Shown piece after piece: positions 1 through 9,039 of a DNA stretch of 26,449 nt; position 1 is the stretch's first letter; each line of letters begins with the position of its first letter. The stretch is from contig NC_049984.1 in assembly GCF_000003815.2 (NCBI RefSeq), forward strand, positions 24,730,459-24,756,907, given 5' to 3'. The notes under the pieces were generated by a model. That model saw only the letters and a list, made by a program, of their open reading frames with translations, ran no database searches and was not told the DNA's origin. Made by a program: the position numbers and the translations under genes. This DNA is from Branchiostoma floridae. Its lineage: Eukaryota > Chordata > Leptocardii > Amphioxiformes > Branchiostomatidae.

Positions 1-1227
1 TAAGTCTTGCACGTGCTACCTATATATAGGGGTCAGATAGAACTTTCTGCATGCACTCCAAATTGCTTTCCACGTTTTTGAGCATGTGCTGTACATGTAA
101 AATGTCATCTGGGCAGCACTGAAACATATCTTGTACACCCAGCTGCCTTCGTGCCCATCAAACCCTCACTTCTATCAAACTTACACTTCTATTCAGAATT
201 TTAACTGTAAAGGTCCGCCGTGTGCTGCATTGATAACAAGTCACTAGGAGGCCTTAAAACTACACCACTTCTTCCTTGCATCTAGCTACCAACCACCCCA
301 AAATCAAGACGCATAGAATGTTAAGGAGACAAGGTTCTAAAAACCGAACGTTTTGCTGCAGTACCAAAGTCACACACCAGGGAGTGGCCTGAAATCAGCC
401 TTAGCGTCTGTCGGCCCCAAAAAAACCTACCCGCATACCAAATATCATTATCATCTATCCATAGGTTGTAAATTTATGCAGGCCACATTTATGCAGGCCA
501 CAAATATCCGGTCACACAGACACACATACTGTCAGAAAGGCAGACTCACGCAAAGAGACAATGCAGACATACTGACCCACAAACACAGACGCGCGCACAC
601 ACACTCAGACAGATAATAACTAACAAGAAAGCTTTTTTTTATCAAGTTAGTGATTGACAAATTGACTTGACCAAATGTTTCTTGCACAGAAATTCCCAGA
701 AACACATAGACAGAACAAAGTTATGGAGGTAACGGGGATTCCAAATGAAAAATGTTTTAATCGCTAACGGTGCATCTGTTGTCACGCAATGCGTTTTCGG
801 TCCATCCGGCCTCCTGTCGAGACGTAATTATGTTGCCATTTCCACATGGTGATTACTACAGACCTTCACCATATAATCGACCTTCATAGCCATTCATCCA
901 GTCATAAATATAGTGGCATAATGGTCTTTCTCATATCATTGTCGCCCACGAAACACAGTAGGAATCAGTAATGTGGTACTATTGTAGATTTATAACTTTT
1001 CTTCTCTGCCAGTGCTGGCCAACTCAATTGCTTTCATCAAGGAAAATTTTATTGCAGATATACATGCAGATTGCACATACAAGCAACACATACACATATA
1101 ATAATGAGAAATACAATCATTATAATATAAATGACATGGTGATAATTTTGTCTAGCGTCTTTAAATGTGCGTTGTTTACAACAGAGTGGGGCATAGATAT
1201 TACCATTAGGCCTTTTATCATTAAAGC
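1..1227. other. Unassigned non-coding DNA
   Basis: I see no gene here. The stretch holds a 12-base perfect palindrome (CCTATATATAGG, 19-30), an exact 15-base tandem duplication (ATTTATGCAGGCCAC, 472-501), and a CA/GC-rich simple stretch near 588-604. Open frames in it are short and compositionally unlike the receptor exons. Confidence 0.6.
472..501. repeat. Exact 15-bp tandem duplication
   Basis: ATTTATGCAGGCCAC occurs twice back to back (472-486 and 487-501) without a mismatch, as expected of a recent slippage event. Confidence 0.9.
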
Positions 1228-1430
1228 TCGCCATTATCCGCGGGGTAACCTATATCCGTTGCTTTTAAAACATTGCATTTTAGGGTATCATATCTACGAT
1301 CGCTGGTTTCAAATTGCACTATTTTGATAATATTGCAATTTGAAACCACAGTCCGTAAACTCGATCCTCCTAAACATCCCGTCTTCTTAAACAACGGATA
1401 TAGATTACCCCCGAATAAAGGTGAACTAGC
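1228..1430. mobile_element. Foldback (MITE-like) element, amphioxus-type
   Basis: The two halves are inverted copies. The innermost arms match perfectly over 14 bases (GGTTTCAAATTGCA at 1305-1318 against its complement at 1334-1347), and TATATCCGTT at 1251-1260 pairs with AACGGATATA at 1393-1402. The outer parts (GGGGTAACC / GGATTACCCCC-like) also pair with scattered mismatches. The loop is about 15 bases. I recall this arm sequence (GTAACCTATATCCGTTG) from Branchiostoma genomes; that is memory, not a search. No transposase is encoded. Confidence 0.8.
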
Positions 1431-1960
1431 GATATGTATCAAGATGGGAAATATCTATAATTCAGAAAAGATTCTTGGAGACACTGGACCTACAATCCAA
1501 GATTTATGCTTGATTTCATCATAGGTCCATTATAGGAGGTGATGGGGTTCCCATTTACGCATGGTTGCAATGGCTATAATTCCAGGAAATGGCTATTCCG
1601 GGAAATGGATCTAATACCATTAAGATGGTATGGTTAAGGAAACGTGTGTCTGTGGTTAGTATTCGTTTCTCATAGCTGGGTGTTTCCTTTCTCCAGCTCC
1701 AAGCACCAGTTGTTGTTGTTGTTGTTGTTGCTACTGGTGGTGCAGTTGCTGTTGTTGTGCTGTTGTTGTTTTTATCTATATAAGGTCTATATATACTAGT
1801 AGCTTTATAGAACTGTAGTTATGACGCCATGCTTTGTACCTTTTACAATTGTTGCGCAACAAAGCTATTGCATAACACTTGTAGTGCCTTCCCCTTTAGC
1901 TCGAGGCACCCCTTCCCCCATTTACGCCCCTTCCGAAAGTCTAGTGCAACCCCAACTAAG
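1431..1960. other. Unassigned DNA with a GTT microsatellite
   Basis: No gene is visible. An imperfect GTT/GCT trinucleotide repeat covers about 1710-1770. A short imperfect tandem (AATGGCTAT..CC.GGAAATGG) lies near 1569-1607. Confidence 0.6.
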
Positions 1961-1961
1961 A

Positions 1962-2060
1962 TGTCCTTACCAGGATTTGAACTAGGGTCTCCCAGTTACC
2001 AACTGATTGGGACTGGAAGCTCAACTGTAAGACTGCCACCAGTTGAGCCACAAGGACATC
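1962..2060 (-). repeat. tRNA-derived SINE head (minus strand)
   Basis: Read on the minus strand it begins GTCCTTGTGGCTCAACTGG, with an A-box-like TGGCTCAACTGG. It has a B-box-like AGTTCAAATCC and ends TAAGGAC, which pairs with the opening GTCCTTG in 6 of 7 positions. The T stem is degenerate and the central region is too long for a normal tRNA, so this is better read as a SINE or tRNA pseudogene than a functional tRNA. Confidence 0.55.
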
Positions 2061-2655
2061 CACTGAATGAGTAGTGTCACATATAAGCCTTCTAGTTCTA
2101 CAATACAATAAGTTGAAAGAAAACGGTAGATATCTTGGCGTATACAGTTATCTGCGCACATGCAGTGTGCATATGATGTTGCTTCCATGCTCATATCTTT
2201 TTTAACCGTACAACGGCTGTCAGTCATCGTTACGTATCTGGTAAGACCTTGGCATTGGCCTAAGAAAGGACGTTTAGATTTGGCGCTAAATGGAAATATG
2301 CCCTTATCTATAGTTGAGTAATGTGAAATGCATAGTAACAGGGCGTAAAAGGGCACTCTGGTCTTCTTGCCGGTTGCACGTTTGGGAAATTGCAAATTAT
2401 ATCTTAGATCTGAGTCATCTGACAGTAGTTGACATGGACTTTTGACAATGATGAATTCATCTGACGTTGCCTTTCCTTGTAATTTTTACATTTCTCAGAC
2501 AACTCAACAACACAATGTTATGAAGCAAGAAAGATGACTGTCACTATATTAAAAAATAGCATACATCATGCTGCATGTGATTTGATGGGCGTGCGTGCCA
2601 AGTTTCCCGGTTTCTTTTGCCATACTGAAGAAAGTTTGTCTGTACTTATATTAGC
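2041..2655. repeat. Repeat R1, copy a (uninterrupted)
   Basis: This stretch aligns in the same order and orientation with 4993-5945. Shared landmarks are GAGCCACAAGGACAT, GAAAGAAAACGGTAGATA, ACATGCAGT, GTAACAGGGCGTAAAA-like, TTCTTGCCGGT, TTTTGACAATGATGAAT, GCAAGAAAGATG, TGATGGGCG and TGAAGAAAGTTTGT. It lacks the LINE insertion carried by copy b and so serves as the empty site. A 124-codon minus-strand open frame inside it has no recognisable domain. Confidence 0.8.
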
Positions 2656-3104
2656 GGGTACTTCAACCGGCCAAACTGCCAAGCGGGTAGTATTTGCCTT
2701 GCGTTTTTTTTTTATTTCAACTTCCTCATCATACATGTATGTAAAAATGAGTTGGTAAAAAGTAACAGGCATAAGTCCTTTTCCTCGCTTCTGTCTAAAA
2801 TAAAATGAAATTACATAGATAAATCAACGTCGATAATATATATAAATACAAAATGATGTCACAAGGATGGTGTCTATGGAAGTATTAAGGCGCTGTTGGA
2901 GACTGATATGGACCAGTAGTGTGTTCCACATGAGAATATGTCTTTGAATGTAAGTGTTCTTAAACGTTGGAAGTGGTGAACTTATTCATTTGCAACTTAA
3001 AGGTACATGTGGGTACTTGATGAAATGGTCGATGTCAATATCATATAAGCCTAAGAATTGTCAAAAAGAACGGATAAGTCTAATGTTTTTCTACGGTATA
3101 AAAG
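2656..3104. other. Unassigned DNA
   Basis: AT-rich sequence between two repeats; I recognise no gene, RNA or repeat in it. Confidence 0.5.
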
Positions 3105-3395
3105 TCAAACCCTTCCTGCGCCTGATGGCGTATAGGGCGGCGCCCATCTCTATTTCCTTAGCCCTGGTCCACACACCGCAATCACTACAGCAGGGGGCTA
3201 GTCCACTGGTAGTGGTGTGTGTTCAACTTCCATACTCTTTCCCGAATGCTGAGTGCTAAGCAGAGAAAGCAGCATGTACATATGTACCGTTTTTAAAGTC
3301 TTTGGTATGACTCGGCTGGGAATCAAAATCACGACCTACCGAATGCAAGGCAAACACTCTACCCACTAGGCCATTGCACCGGCACAGCTCCGGTA
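3105..3395 (-). repeat. tRNA-derived SINE R2, copy 1 (minus)
   Basis: On the minus strand it starts with a tRNA-like head: A-box-like GGCCTAGTGGGTAGAGTG and B-box-like GGTCGTGATTTTGATTCC. The body follows, with GAGTCATACCAAAGAC, AATGGTACATGCTGCTTT, AGTATGGAAGTTGAACACA, ACTAGCCCCCTGC and a GGGCGCC-containing tail. The same body is found at 3885-4080 and 5965-6235, which establishes a family. No protein is encoded; such elements depend on a LINE for mobility. Confidence 0.85.
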
Positions 3396-3471
3396 TGCCA
3401 AAGGTAAAAGGGAACAAGTCATTCATCTCTCCCTGTAATCAACTGACTGATGGTTGGTTGGTTAACGTTGG

Positions 3472-3880
3472 TAGGTAATGGAAGACAGCAGAATCCCTAA
3501 GATGCTACTGTATGGTCAACTGAAGCAAGGGCACCGCAATCGGGGTAGACCCTTTAAAAGATACCGGGACACACTGAAAGCAAACCTTAAGAGTTGAGTT
3601 GCAATATAAACATTAACTCTTGGGAAGAAACTGCTCATGATAGAACAGACTGGAAGAGACAGTGTAAGTCAGGAATCATGGCCTTTGAATCGAAAAGAGC
3701 TGCTGCCATACATGAGAAGAAGGAGAGGAGGAAACAGGGCTCTGTGCCTGTAAGCTCGAGCTCCTTCATCTGCAGCACCTGCGGCCGCTCCTGCGCCTCC
3801 AGAATAGGACTTCACTCCCACATGAGGAGACACCTGGTCAAGTGACTGGCTGCCTGCCTACTCATCCGTCGACAACCGAC
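3472..3880 (+). pseudogene. LINE ORF2 C-terminal remnant with C2H2 knuckle, frameshifted
   Basis: The tail of a non-LTR retrotransposon polyprotein. From 3478 the plus strand reads MEDSRIPKMLLYGQLKQG, then a GRPFKRYRDTLKANLKS stretch like the post-RT tail of many LINEs (arginine-rich GRPxxRxxD). After a frame change it continues CNININSWEETAHDRTDWKR and on to a terminal zinc-finger-like FICSTCGRSCASRIGLHSH with a second His in MRRH, ending at TGA (3843-3845). The frame change coincides with a 5-base tandem duplication (GAGTT twice, 3591-3600); otherwise the two parts join as LKS-CN. The 3' flank (CTGGCTGCCTGCCTACTCAT) resembles 9120-9165. No endonuclease or RT catalytic domain remains, so the copy is dead. 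Confidence 0.82.
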
Positions 3881-3884
3881 AGGA

Positions 3885-4080
3885 GAATCCATCATGAGTT
3901 CGATCCACAGTCAAGTCATACCAAAGACTTTAGAAATGGTACATGCTGCTTTTATTAGCACACAGCATTTGGGAAAACTGTAAGAGTTAAACACACACCA
4001 CTACCTGTAGACTATCCCCCTGCTGTAGTGAGTGTAAGGAGCTGTGTGGCTCAGGGTTACAGAAGCGGAAATGAGTGCTT
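3885..4080 (+). repeat. tRNA-derived SINE R2, copy 2 (plus, 5'-truncated)
   Basis: It carries the B-box-like GAGTTCGATCC (about 3897) and the R2 body (AAGTCATACCAAAGACTTTA, AATGGTACATGCTGCTTT, CACACACCACTACC, CCCCCTGCTGTAGTGA, GGTTACAGAAGCGG). The A box is absent. It abuts the LINE 3' remnant upstream and a different conserved repeat domain downstream. Confidence 0.8.
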
Positions 4081-4084
4081 AGAG

Positions 4085-4235
4085 ACGTCCCTCGGATAGG
4101 ACGTGAAATGGAGGCCCCGTCTTTTGGGGGAGTCACACCTCATGCACGTTAAAGAACCCACCACACATTCGAAAAAGAGTTAGGACATGCCCCGGTGTGT
4201 GATGGTGCAAATCCTTCCGACTGTAGTTGGTGGTT
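4085..4235 (+). repeat. Conserved SINE central domain (Nin-DC-like)
   Basis: The segment GGACGTGAAATGGAGGCCCC ... CACGTTAAAGAACCCA (about 4099-4172) resembles a SINE domain that recurs across marine invertebrate genomes. I associate it with the deeply conserved Nin-DC SINE domain, but the name is from memory. It is followed by about 60 bases that lead into the R4/R3 repeat. Confidence 0.5.
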
Positions 4236-4240
4236 TACTA

Positions 4241-4504
4241 CAAATCACCCGGATGGAGGCCTGGCAAACCTCCATAAAGATTAGCCATACGGTGCGTACG
4301 AGATTTACATCATTCACCCGGACGGGAGACCTGGCGCATCCCCGTCTTGTGTTCAGCTAGTAGAAAGGGTATGTCACCCCGGAAGGGGCGGTATAACTTC
4401 AACGGTGCTGTGTCACAGCTCTTGAAAGTCAGTAGTGCCGGCACTATGCCAAACTTGCATGGCACAAGTTCGTACCGTAGGGCATGACCTTGGAGAAACG
4501 TAGT
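4241..4504 (+). repeat. Repeat R4, direct copy
   Basis: Bases 4241-4415 (from AAATCACCCGGATGGAGGC to AACGGTGCTGTGT) match the reverse complement of 7325-7493. Bases 4418-4504 (GCTCTTGAAAG ... GCCGGCACTA ... GCATGACCT) match 7591-7720 directly. It runs straight into R3 copy A, so R4 and R3 are probably parts of one element. Confidence 0.78.
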
Positions 4505-4990
4505 TATCATTTCATCTTACCTGGACGAGATTCAACTTTTATGACTCTTTTTATGAACTTCAATACCAGAGGTGATGACATAGATAATTCATATGGGCAA
4601 CCTCAAGCGATATAATCCTATATTTGTAAAGATAGGCTACGACTTTATGTACATCTGTGATTTATAGCAGAGATTACTAGTAAACTCATACTGTGGAAGC
4701 CAGCACACGGGTATACTATGCACATGCTGAGCGACCTTGACTTACCTATATACTATTTTAGACCAACTTGCTCGTGATGTAGGGTTGCGGGCCCAAATTT
4801 CTACAAACAATCAAGGCCACTTTTATAATATCAACCATGGTTGCCTCATATGTTCATGTGCCACTGTCTTCTAGCTTCCAGCCCTTTATGGCAAATATTT
4901 TGAACTGTCCTATATTAAGTTCATCAACTATACGGTTAGTTGTAAAATAATCCTTCACCGAACAAAAGTAGTTTTTACTGCTTTCTGGGT
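4505..4990 (+). repeat. Repeat R3, copy A
   Basis: Begins with ACCTGGACGAGATTCAACTT and continues through TTTATGA, ATAATCCTATATTTGTAAAG, GGCCACTTTTATAATATCAA, CTTCTAGCTTCCAGCCCTTT and CAACTATACGGTTA to TTTTTACTGCTTTCTGGG. The 3' end matches copy E (8636-8940). The 5' and middle parts also match copies B, C and D. Confidence 0.8.
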
Positions 4991-4992
4991 TG

Positions 4993-5945
4993 GAGAGCCA
5001 CAAGGACATTACAATGAATGCACCAGCGGTACATACAAACTTGCTCCAATAGATGGAAAGAAAACGGTAGATACCTTGGCATACACAGTCATCATCGTAC
5101 TTACTTACATCTTACATCTTCCCCAGGTAGGCTTTAGGGCCTGTCAGTTGAGAGCATCGTCTCTTCCACTCTTCTCCATCATGGAAGATCCCCTCCTCTT
5201 CCAGTCTATCTAGTCTGCCCAGTCTGTACTTTGTCAGTATCTCCTGTATGTTGTCCCTCCATCTCTTTCTGGGTCTACCTAAGGGGCGCTTGCCATTTGG
5301 ATTGCACTGGAGAGCAATCTTCGGAATTCTTCCCTTGTCCATTCTTTCCACATGTCCTAGCCATATTAGGGCTGCTCTCTCTATGTCTTGTTCTATTGAC
5401 GTTACGCCTAAGGTTTCTCTGAGGTACGTGTTTCTCAGTCTATCAGCCCTTGTTTTGCCTAGTATGGTATGGATGACCGTCCCCGTACATGCAGTATAAC
5501 TGCGACGTTGCTTTCATGCTCTACCTTTCTTTTCAAATTCTATACTGTAAAGTGGCTGTCAATCACCGTTACGGTTATGCGTAGGCCTTGACATTGACCT
5601 AAAAAGGGACGGTTAAACTTGGCGTTAAATGGCGGTATGCACTTATCTATAATTGAGTAACGTAAAATGCATAGTGACAGGGCGTAAAAGAATATTCCGA
5701 TCTTCTTGCCGGTCAGGCAATCGCTAGCTGCAAGTGGTATCTTAGATTTGACAGTAGCTGACGTGCACTTTTGACAATGATGAATGTATTAGACGTAAGC
5801 CATTCTGTAGGCTTTAAAGTGATGAGGCAAGAAAGATGGTTGTCACTATATATAAAAATATAATATATCATACTACATGTTGGTTGATGGGCGAACGTGC
5901 CAAGAGGTCTCTCGTTTTTTTTACACATCTTGAAGAAAGTTTGTT
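4993..5945. repeat. Repeat R1, copy b (split by a LINE)
   Basis: Same landmarks and order as 2041-2655, but interrupted between CATCATCGTAC (ending at 5100) and CGTACATGCAG (starting at 5484). Removing the insert and one CGTAC restores a sequence that aligns base for base with copy a around its ACATGCAG. Confidence 0.82.
5101..5483 (-). mobile_element. 5'-truncated LINE insertion with target-site duplication
   Basis: A minus-strand non-LTR retrotransposon 3' end. The open frame runs from the truncation point to TAA and includes RADRLRNTYLRETLG, LIWLGHVERMDKGRIPKIAL, and GKRPLGRPRKRWRDN, the typical post-RT tail of LINE ORF2 (a W-GHV-RM box followed by a GRP-R-RW-D box). It ends KAYLGKM. The stop codon lies inside short tandem units (GATGTAA GATGTAA GTAA) that form the element's 3' tail. 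The flanks carry CGTAC on both sides (5096-5100, 5484-5488), consistent with a 5-base target-site duplication, and the R1 copy at 2041 shows the empty site. The frame is still open, so the insertion may be fairly young, but without RT or endonuclease it is not autonomous. Confidence 0.85.
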
Positions 5946-5964
5946 AGCACTACGGGGCCATTTT

Positions 5965-6235
5965 TTCAGTGGGTGGAGTGTTCGACTTACAATTGGTAGG
6001 TCATGAGTTCGATCCACAGGAAAGTCATACCAAAGACTATAAAAATGGTACATGCTGCTTTTTCTACTTAGCACTCCGTATTTGCGAAAGAGTATGGAAG
6101 TTGAACACAGACATCACTACCAGACTAGCCCCCTGCAGTAATGATTGTAGAAAGCTTTGTGGTCCAGGGCTACAGAAGCAGATATGAGCGCCACCTGATG
6201 CACCATTTGGTGCTGGAAGGACTTTAACTTTGACC
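5965..6235 (+). repeat. tRNA-derived SINE R2, copy 3 (plus)
   Basis: Head with a degenerate A box (GTGGGTGGAGTG) and B box (GGTCATGAGTTCGATCC), then the R2 body: AAGTCATACCAAAGACTA, AATGGTACATGCTGCTTT, AGTATGGAAGTTGAACACA, ACTAGCCCCCTGCAGTA and a tail GAGCGCCACCTGATGC. A 72-codon open frame across it is incidental. Confidence 0.83.
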
Positions 6236-6238
6236 TAA

Positions 6239-6685
6239 CACTATTCAGACCGGGGTGGGGCTTTTGAGGCCTGCGCCAACTTTCATGTCGTATAATGCCT
6301 GAACAGCTTTACGATAGAGCCACAAAATTTGGTGACTTTTCCTAAGTTCTATTTGACAATAATGTCACAAAGTTTGGAAAATTGTCTATTTTTCCTGTTG
6401 CCATGACAACCCTTTGTTTACAAGCATTTTTGGCTGATTTTGTTTCTTACGTTAAATTTAACTTTGTTGCTATATCATTACTATTTTTGTACATAAATAC
6501 AATCTTTCTACATTACAACAGCGCCAAATTTTCTACCAATTTTACATATTATGTCTAAGTCATTCTCTGAAAATTATGAGGTCATATGATAAGTTGTTCA
6601 AGAGTTACAGTAGTTAAAAGGGACGGGCCTCAAATGCCCCGCCCCCTCTCCCAGATTAACCAAAAAAAGCCCGGTCTCAATAGGG
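6239..6685. mobile_element. piggyBac-like MITE (447 bp)
   Basis: The ends are inverted repeats: left CACTATTCAGACCGGG, right (reverse-complemented) CCCTATTGAGACCGGG. A second pairing block follows inside (GGGCTTTTGAGGCC versus GGGCATTTGAGGCC). The right end is followed by TTAA (6686-6689) and the left end is preceded by CTAA (6235-6238), compatible with a TTAA target with one mutation. CCCT termini next to TTAA are characteristic of piggyBac elements. The AT-rich interior encodes no transposase, so it would have moved in trans. Confidence 0.68.
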
Positions 6686-6769
6686 TTAAAACAGGTGCTT
6701 TCAGCACGAGACTGCATAGATGCTATGTGTCCAACTTTCGTTTGACTTGAACTCAGATAACATTCCAAT

Positions 6770-7300
6770 GGATCTGGGTGAGATTCAACTTTTATGACTT
6801 ATATTTTCATGAATTTCACTATCAGAGAGATAGGGAACTTCACGCTATAAAATCCTACATTAGTTTGGATAGTTGCGGGCCATTTTCGAAGCATCAACCA
6901 CGACTTGGTGTTCATGTGAGATTTGCAAGGCCACTGCCTTCTAGCTTGCAGTCCTTTTATGACAGATAAGTTGACTTTAAATCTTGTCACATTCGGCCAA
7001 ACTAATCCTATTTTATGGATGACATCCTCTTTGAAACCACAAAACTGATGCGATCGCAGGAAAAAAATTGGCTCAAAATTACCTACATTATGAAATTTAG
7101 GTGGCCAGAAGACAGAATATTGATATATACTGGACGATAGATTCTTCAATTTGTTCTTACACATCTTATTCATTGCACTCTGTAGTTGATCTTTGTCTTC
7201 TTCGAAATAACTATCTGGTTATCTAGTATTTCGTACGTCGAACATTTTCTCATTTTATTTGCAGCTGCTTTGTACAATTTGCAGTATTGTTCATTGCAAT
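6770..7300 (+). repeat. Repeat R3, copy B
   Basis: Starts GATCTGGGTGAGATTCAACT, then GATAGTTGCGGGCCATTTTC, ATCAACCACGACTT, GCCACTGCCTTCTAGCTT, TATGGATGACATCCTCT (7014-7030) and TTTGCAGCTGCTTTGTAC. It aligns with copy C along its whole length. Open frames on either strand are shared with no recognised protein family and are not called. Confidence 0.8.
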
Positions 7301-7324
7301 CAGCCAGTCAGTCATAGTCATACA

Positions 7325-7493
7325 GTGTATTACAGCACCGTTGAGGTTATTATACTGCCCCTTACGGGGTGGCATACAATTTCTTCATGCTGAATACGAG
7401 GTGGGGGTCGCCAGGTCTACCGTCCAGGTGGATGATGTACATCACCGTGTGGCTGATATGTGGAGGTTGCCAGGCCTCCATCCGGGTGATTTG
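7325..7493 (-). repeat. Repeat R4, inverted copy
   Basis: The reverse complement of this segment reads AAATCACCCGGATGGAGGCC ... CCACCCCGTAAGGGGC ... CAACGGTGCTGTAATAC, matching 4241-4415 in order. The segment that follows R4 in the direct copy is found here at 7591, uninverted. Confidence 0.78.
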
Positions 7494-7590
7494 AAGTGAA
7501 TCACCAACTCCAAACAGAAGGATGTGAAGTGAATCACCAACTCCATTACAATAGCGTTGTGGAAATTGAATATTTTATTGTACTTTTGTT
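7494..7590. repeat. Short tandem duplication at an inversion breakpoint
   Basis: TGAAGTGAATCACCAACTCC occurs twice (from about 7492 and from about 7524, a period of 32 bases). The segment separates the inverted R4 piece from the direct continuation. Confidence 0.75.
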
Positions 7591-8285
7591 GCTCTTGAAA
7601 GTTGGTACTACCGGCACTAGGCCAAACTTGGCATGGCATAAGTAGAAATGAGAGACATTTTTTTTATACTTGATAGCTACAGGGCATGACCTCGGGAAAA
7701 CGTAATTTAACAGTTCAACTGACCTGGATGAGATTCAACTTTTATTACCTTTTTTAATGAAATTCACTGCTAGAAAGAATAACATGGATATTTCAGACGG
7801 GGGACATTACGCGATATCATCCTATATCTGCAAAGATAGTTGCGGGCCATTTTCGAGACATAAACCACGACTTTATGTTCATCTTTGATTTGCAAGGCAA
7901 CTGCCTTCTAGCTTCCAACCCTTTTATGACGGTTATTTGGACTTTACATCTCGCCATGTTAAGTCATACTGATTCTATTATATGGATGACATCCTCTGGG
8001 AATACCTCCAAACAGGGGAAATTTTGGCAAAAAAAGTTACCTTAATTATAAAATCTATAGGTGGTCAGGAAAGTTTAGCAAATGACTAAACACAAATTAT
8101 TGGTACATAGGACGGTAGGTCATCAATGTGTTCTCTCACATCTTATTCTTTGACTTTATAATTGACTTTGGTATTCTTCTACATTAGTATGCGTTTTTTG
8201 GTATTTCTTTAGGCGGACATTTGCTCATTTACAGCTTTGGATGCAGCTTTGTTGTACGATTTACAGTACAGTCCATTGTTGTGTT
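7591..8285 (+). repeat. R4 3' part plus repeat R3, copy C
   Basis: GCTCTTGAAAG and CCGGCACTAGGCCAAACTTG match 4418 onward. From about 7722 R3 continues (CCTGGATGAGATTCAACTTT, AAAGATAGTTGCGGGCCATT, GCCTTCTAGCTTCCAACCCT, TATGGATGACATCCTCTGG at 7981, GCAGCTTTGTTGTACGATTT). It ends near a T9G10 homopolymer run at 8284-8302. Confidence 0.8.
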
Positions 8286-8445
8286 TTTTTTTGGGGGGGG
8301 GGCGAAAATTGCGTGTGGGTAAGCCATCCATATGATCGAATCAAAATGGCCTATTGAAGAAACTTTGCATGTGCTAGATGGGTACTTTTTGGCCGAGACT
8401 GCATGAAATTTCCCAGGCAGTGACTACAATGAAACGTATAACTAA

Positions 8446-8620
8446 ACGTATCTGGGTAAGAAGGATAAGCTTTATTACTTTTCACTGCAAGAGCGAATAC
8501 CTTTGGGTTTTCAGAAATTCACGCGATACAATCCTAGATCTGTAGACAGTTGTAGGCCATTTTCCAACTTTATCTTCATGTGCACGACTTTCATATCCCT
8601 TGAACCTTGGGACACGTAGT
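8446..8620 (+). repeat. Repeat R3, copy D (short)
   Basis: ATCTGGGTAAGAAGGATAAG, then ACGCGATACAATCCTAGATC, GACAGTTGTAGGCCATTTTC and TTCATGTGCACGACTT follow the R3 order but are shorter and more diverged than copies B and C. Confidence 0.6.
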
Positions 8621-8635
8621 TGAACATTTTAACGG

Positions 8636-8940
8636 ATCTGGGTAAGATCTAACTTTTATGACTTATTTTTATGAATTTGCTGCCAGAGAGACTGGCGTGG
8701 GGTTTTAAGGTGGTGAACCTGACGCGACATAAACCTAGATTTCTACAGACACGTGCAGGCCATTTTCGTAAAGCATCAACCACGATGGCTTCATGTTCAT
8801 GTACCGCTGCCTCCAAGCTCCCAGCCTTCATGACAAATATGTTTACAATCCATATATCAATGGATCAAGTTCACAACTATACGGTTAATTAAGAAAAAGC
8901 CCTCAGCGAACAAAGGTTGTCTTTACTGCTTCTCTAGGTC
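8636..8940 (+). repeat. Repeat R3, copy E
   Basis: GATCTGGGTAAGATCTAACT, CTTTTATGACTTATTTTTAT, CAGGCCATTTTCGTAAAGCA, ACCACGATGGCTTCATGTTC, CACAACTATACGGTTA and TTTACTGCTTCTCTAGG match copy A, including the 3' end. Open frames on both strands here are incidental. Confidence 0.78.
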
Positions 8941-9039
8941 GGAAGTCCCCCTAGGAGACGGATACTCCGAATAACAAAGCTGCATCTGCTGAAGCCGTCT
9001 CACACTTGTCATACAGTTCTGTCCCTGTGAGACTTAGTG

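Noticed and set aside
1962-2060. Functional tRNA gene on the minus strand
   Set aside because: A and B boxes and an acceptor-stem match exist, but the T stem is broken and the middle is too long, so it is better explained as a SINE head.
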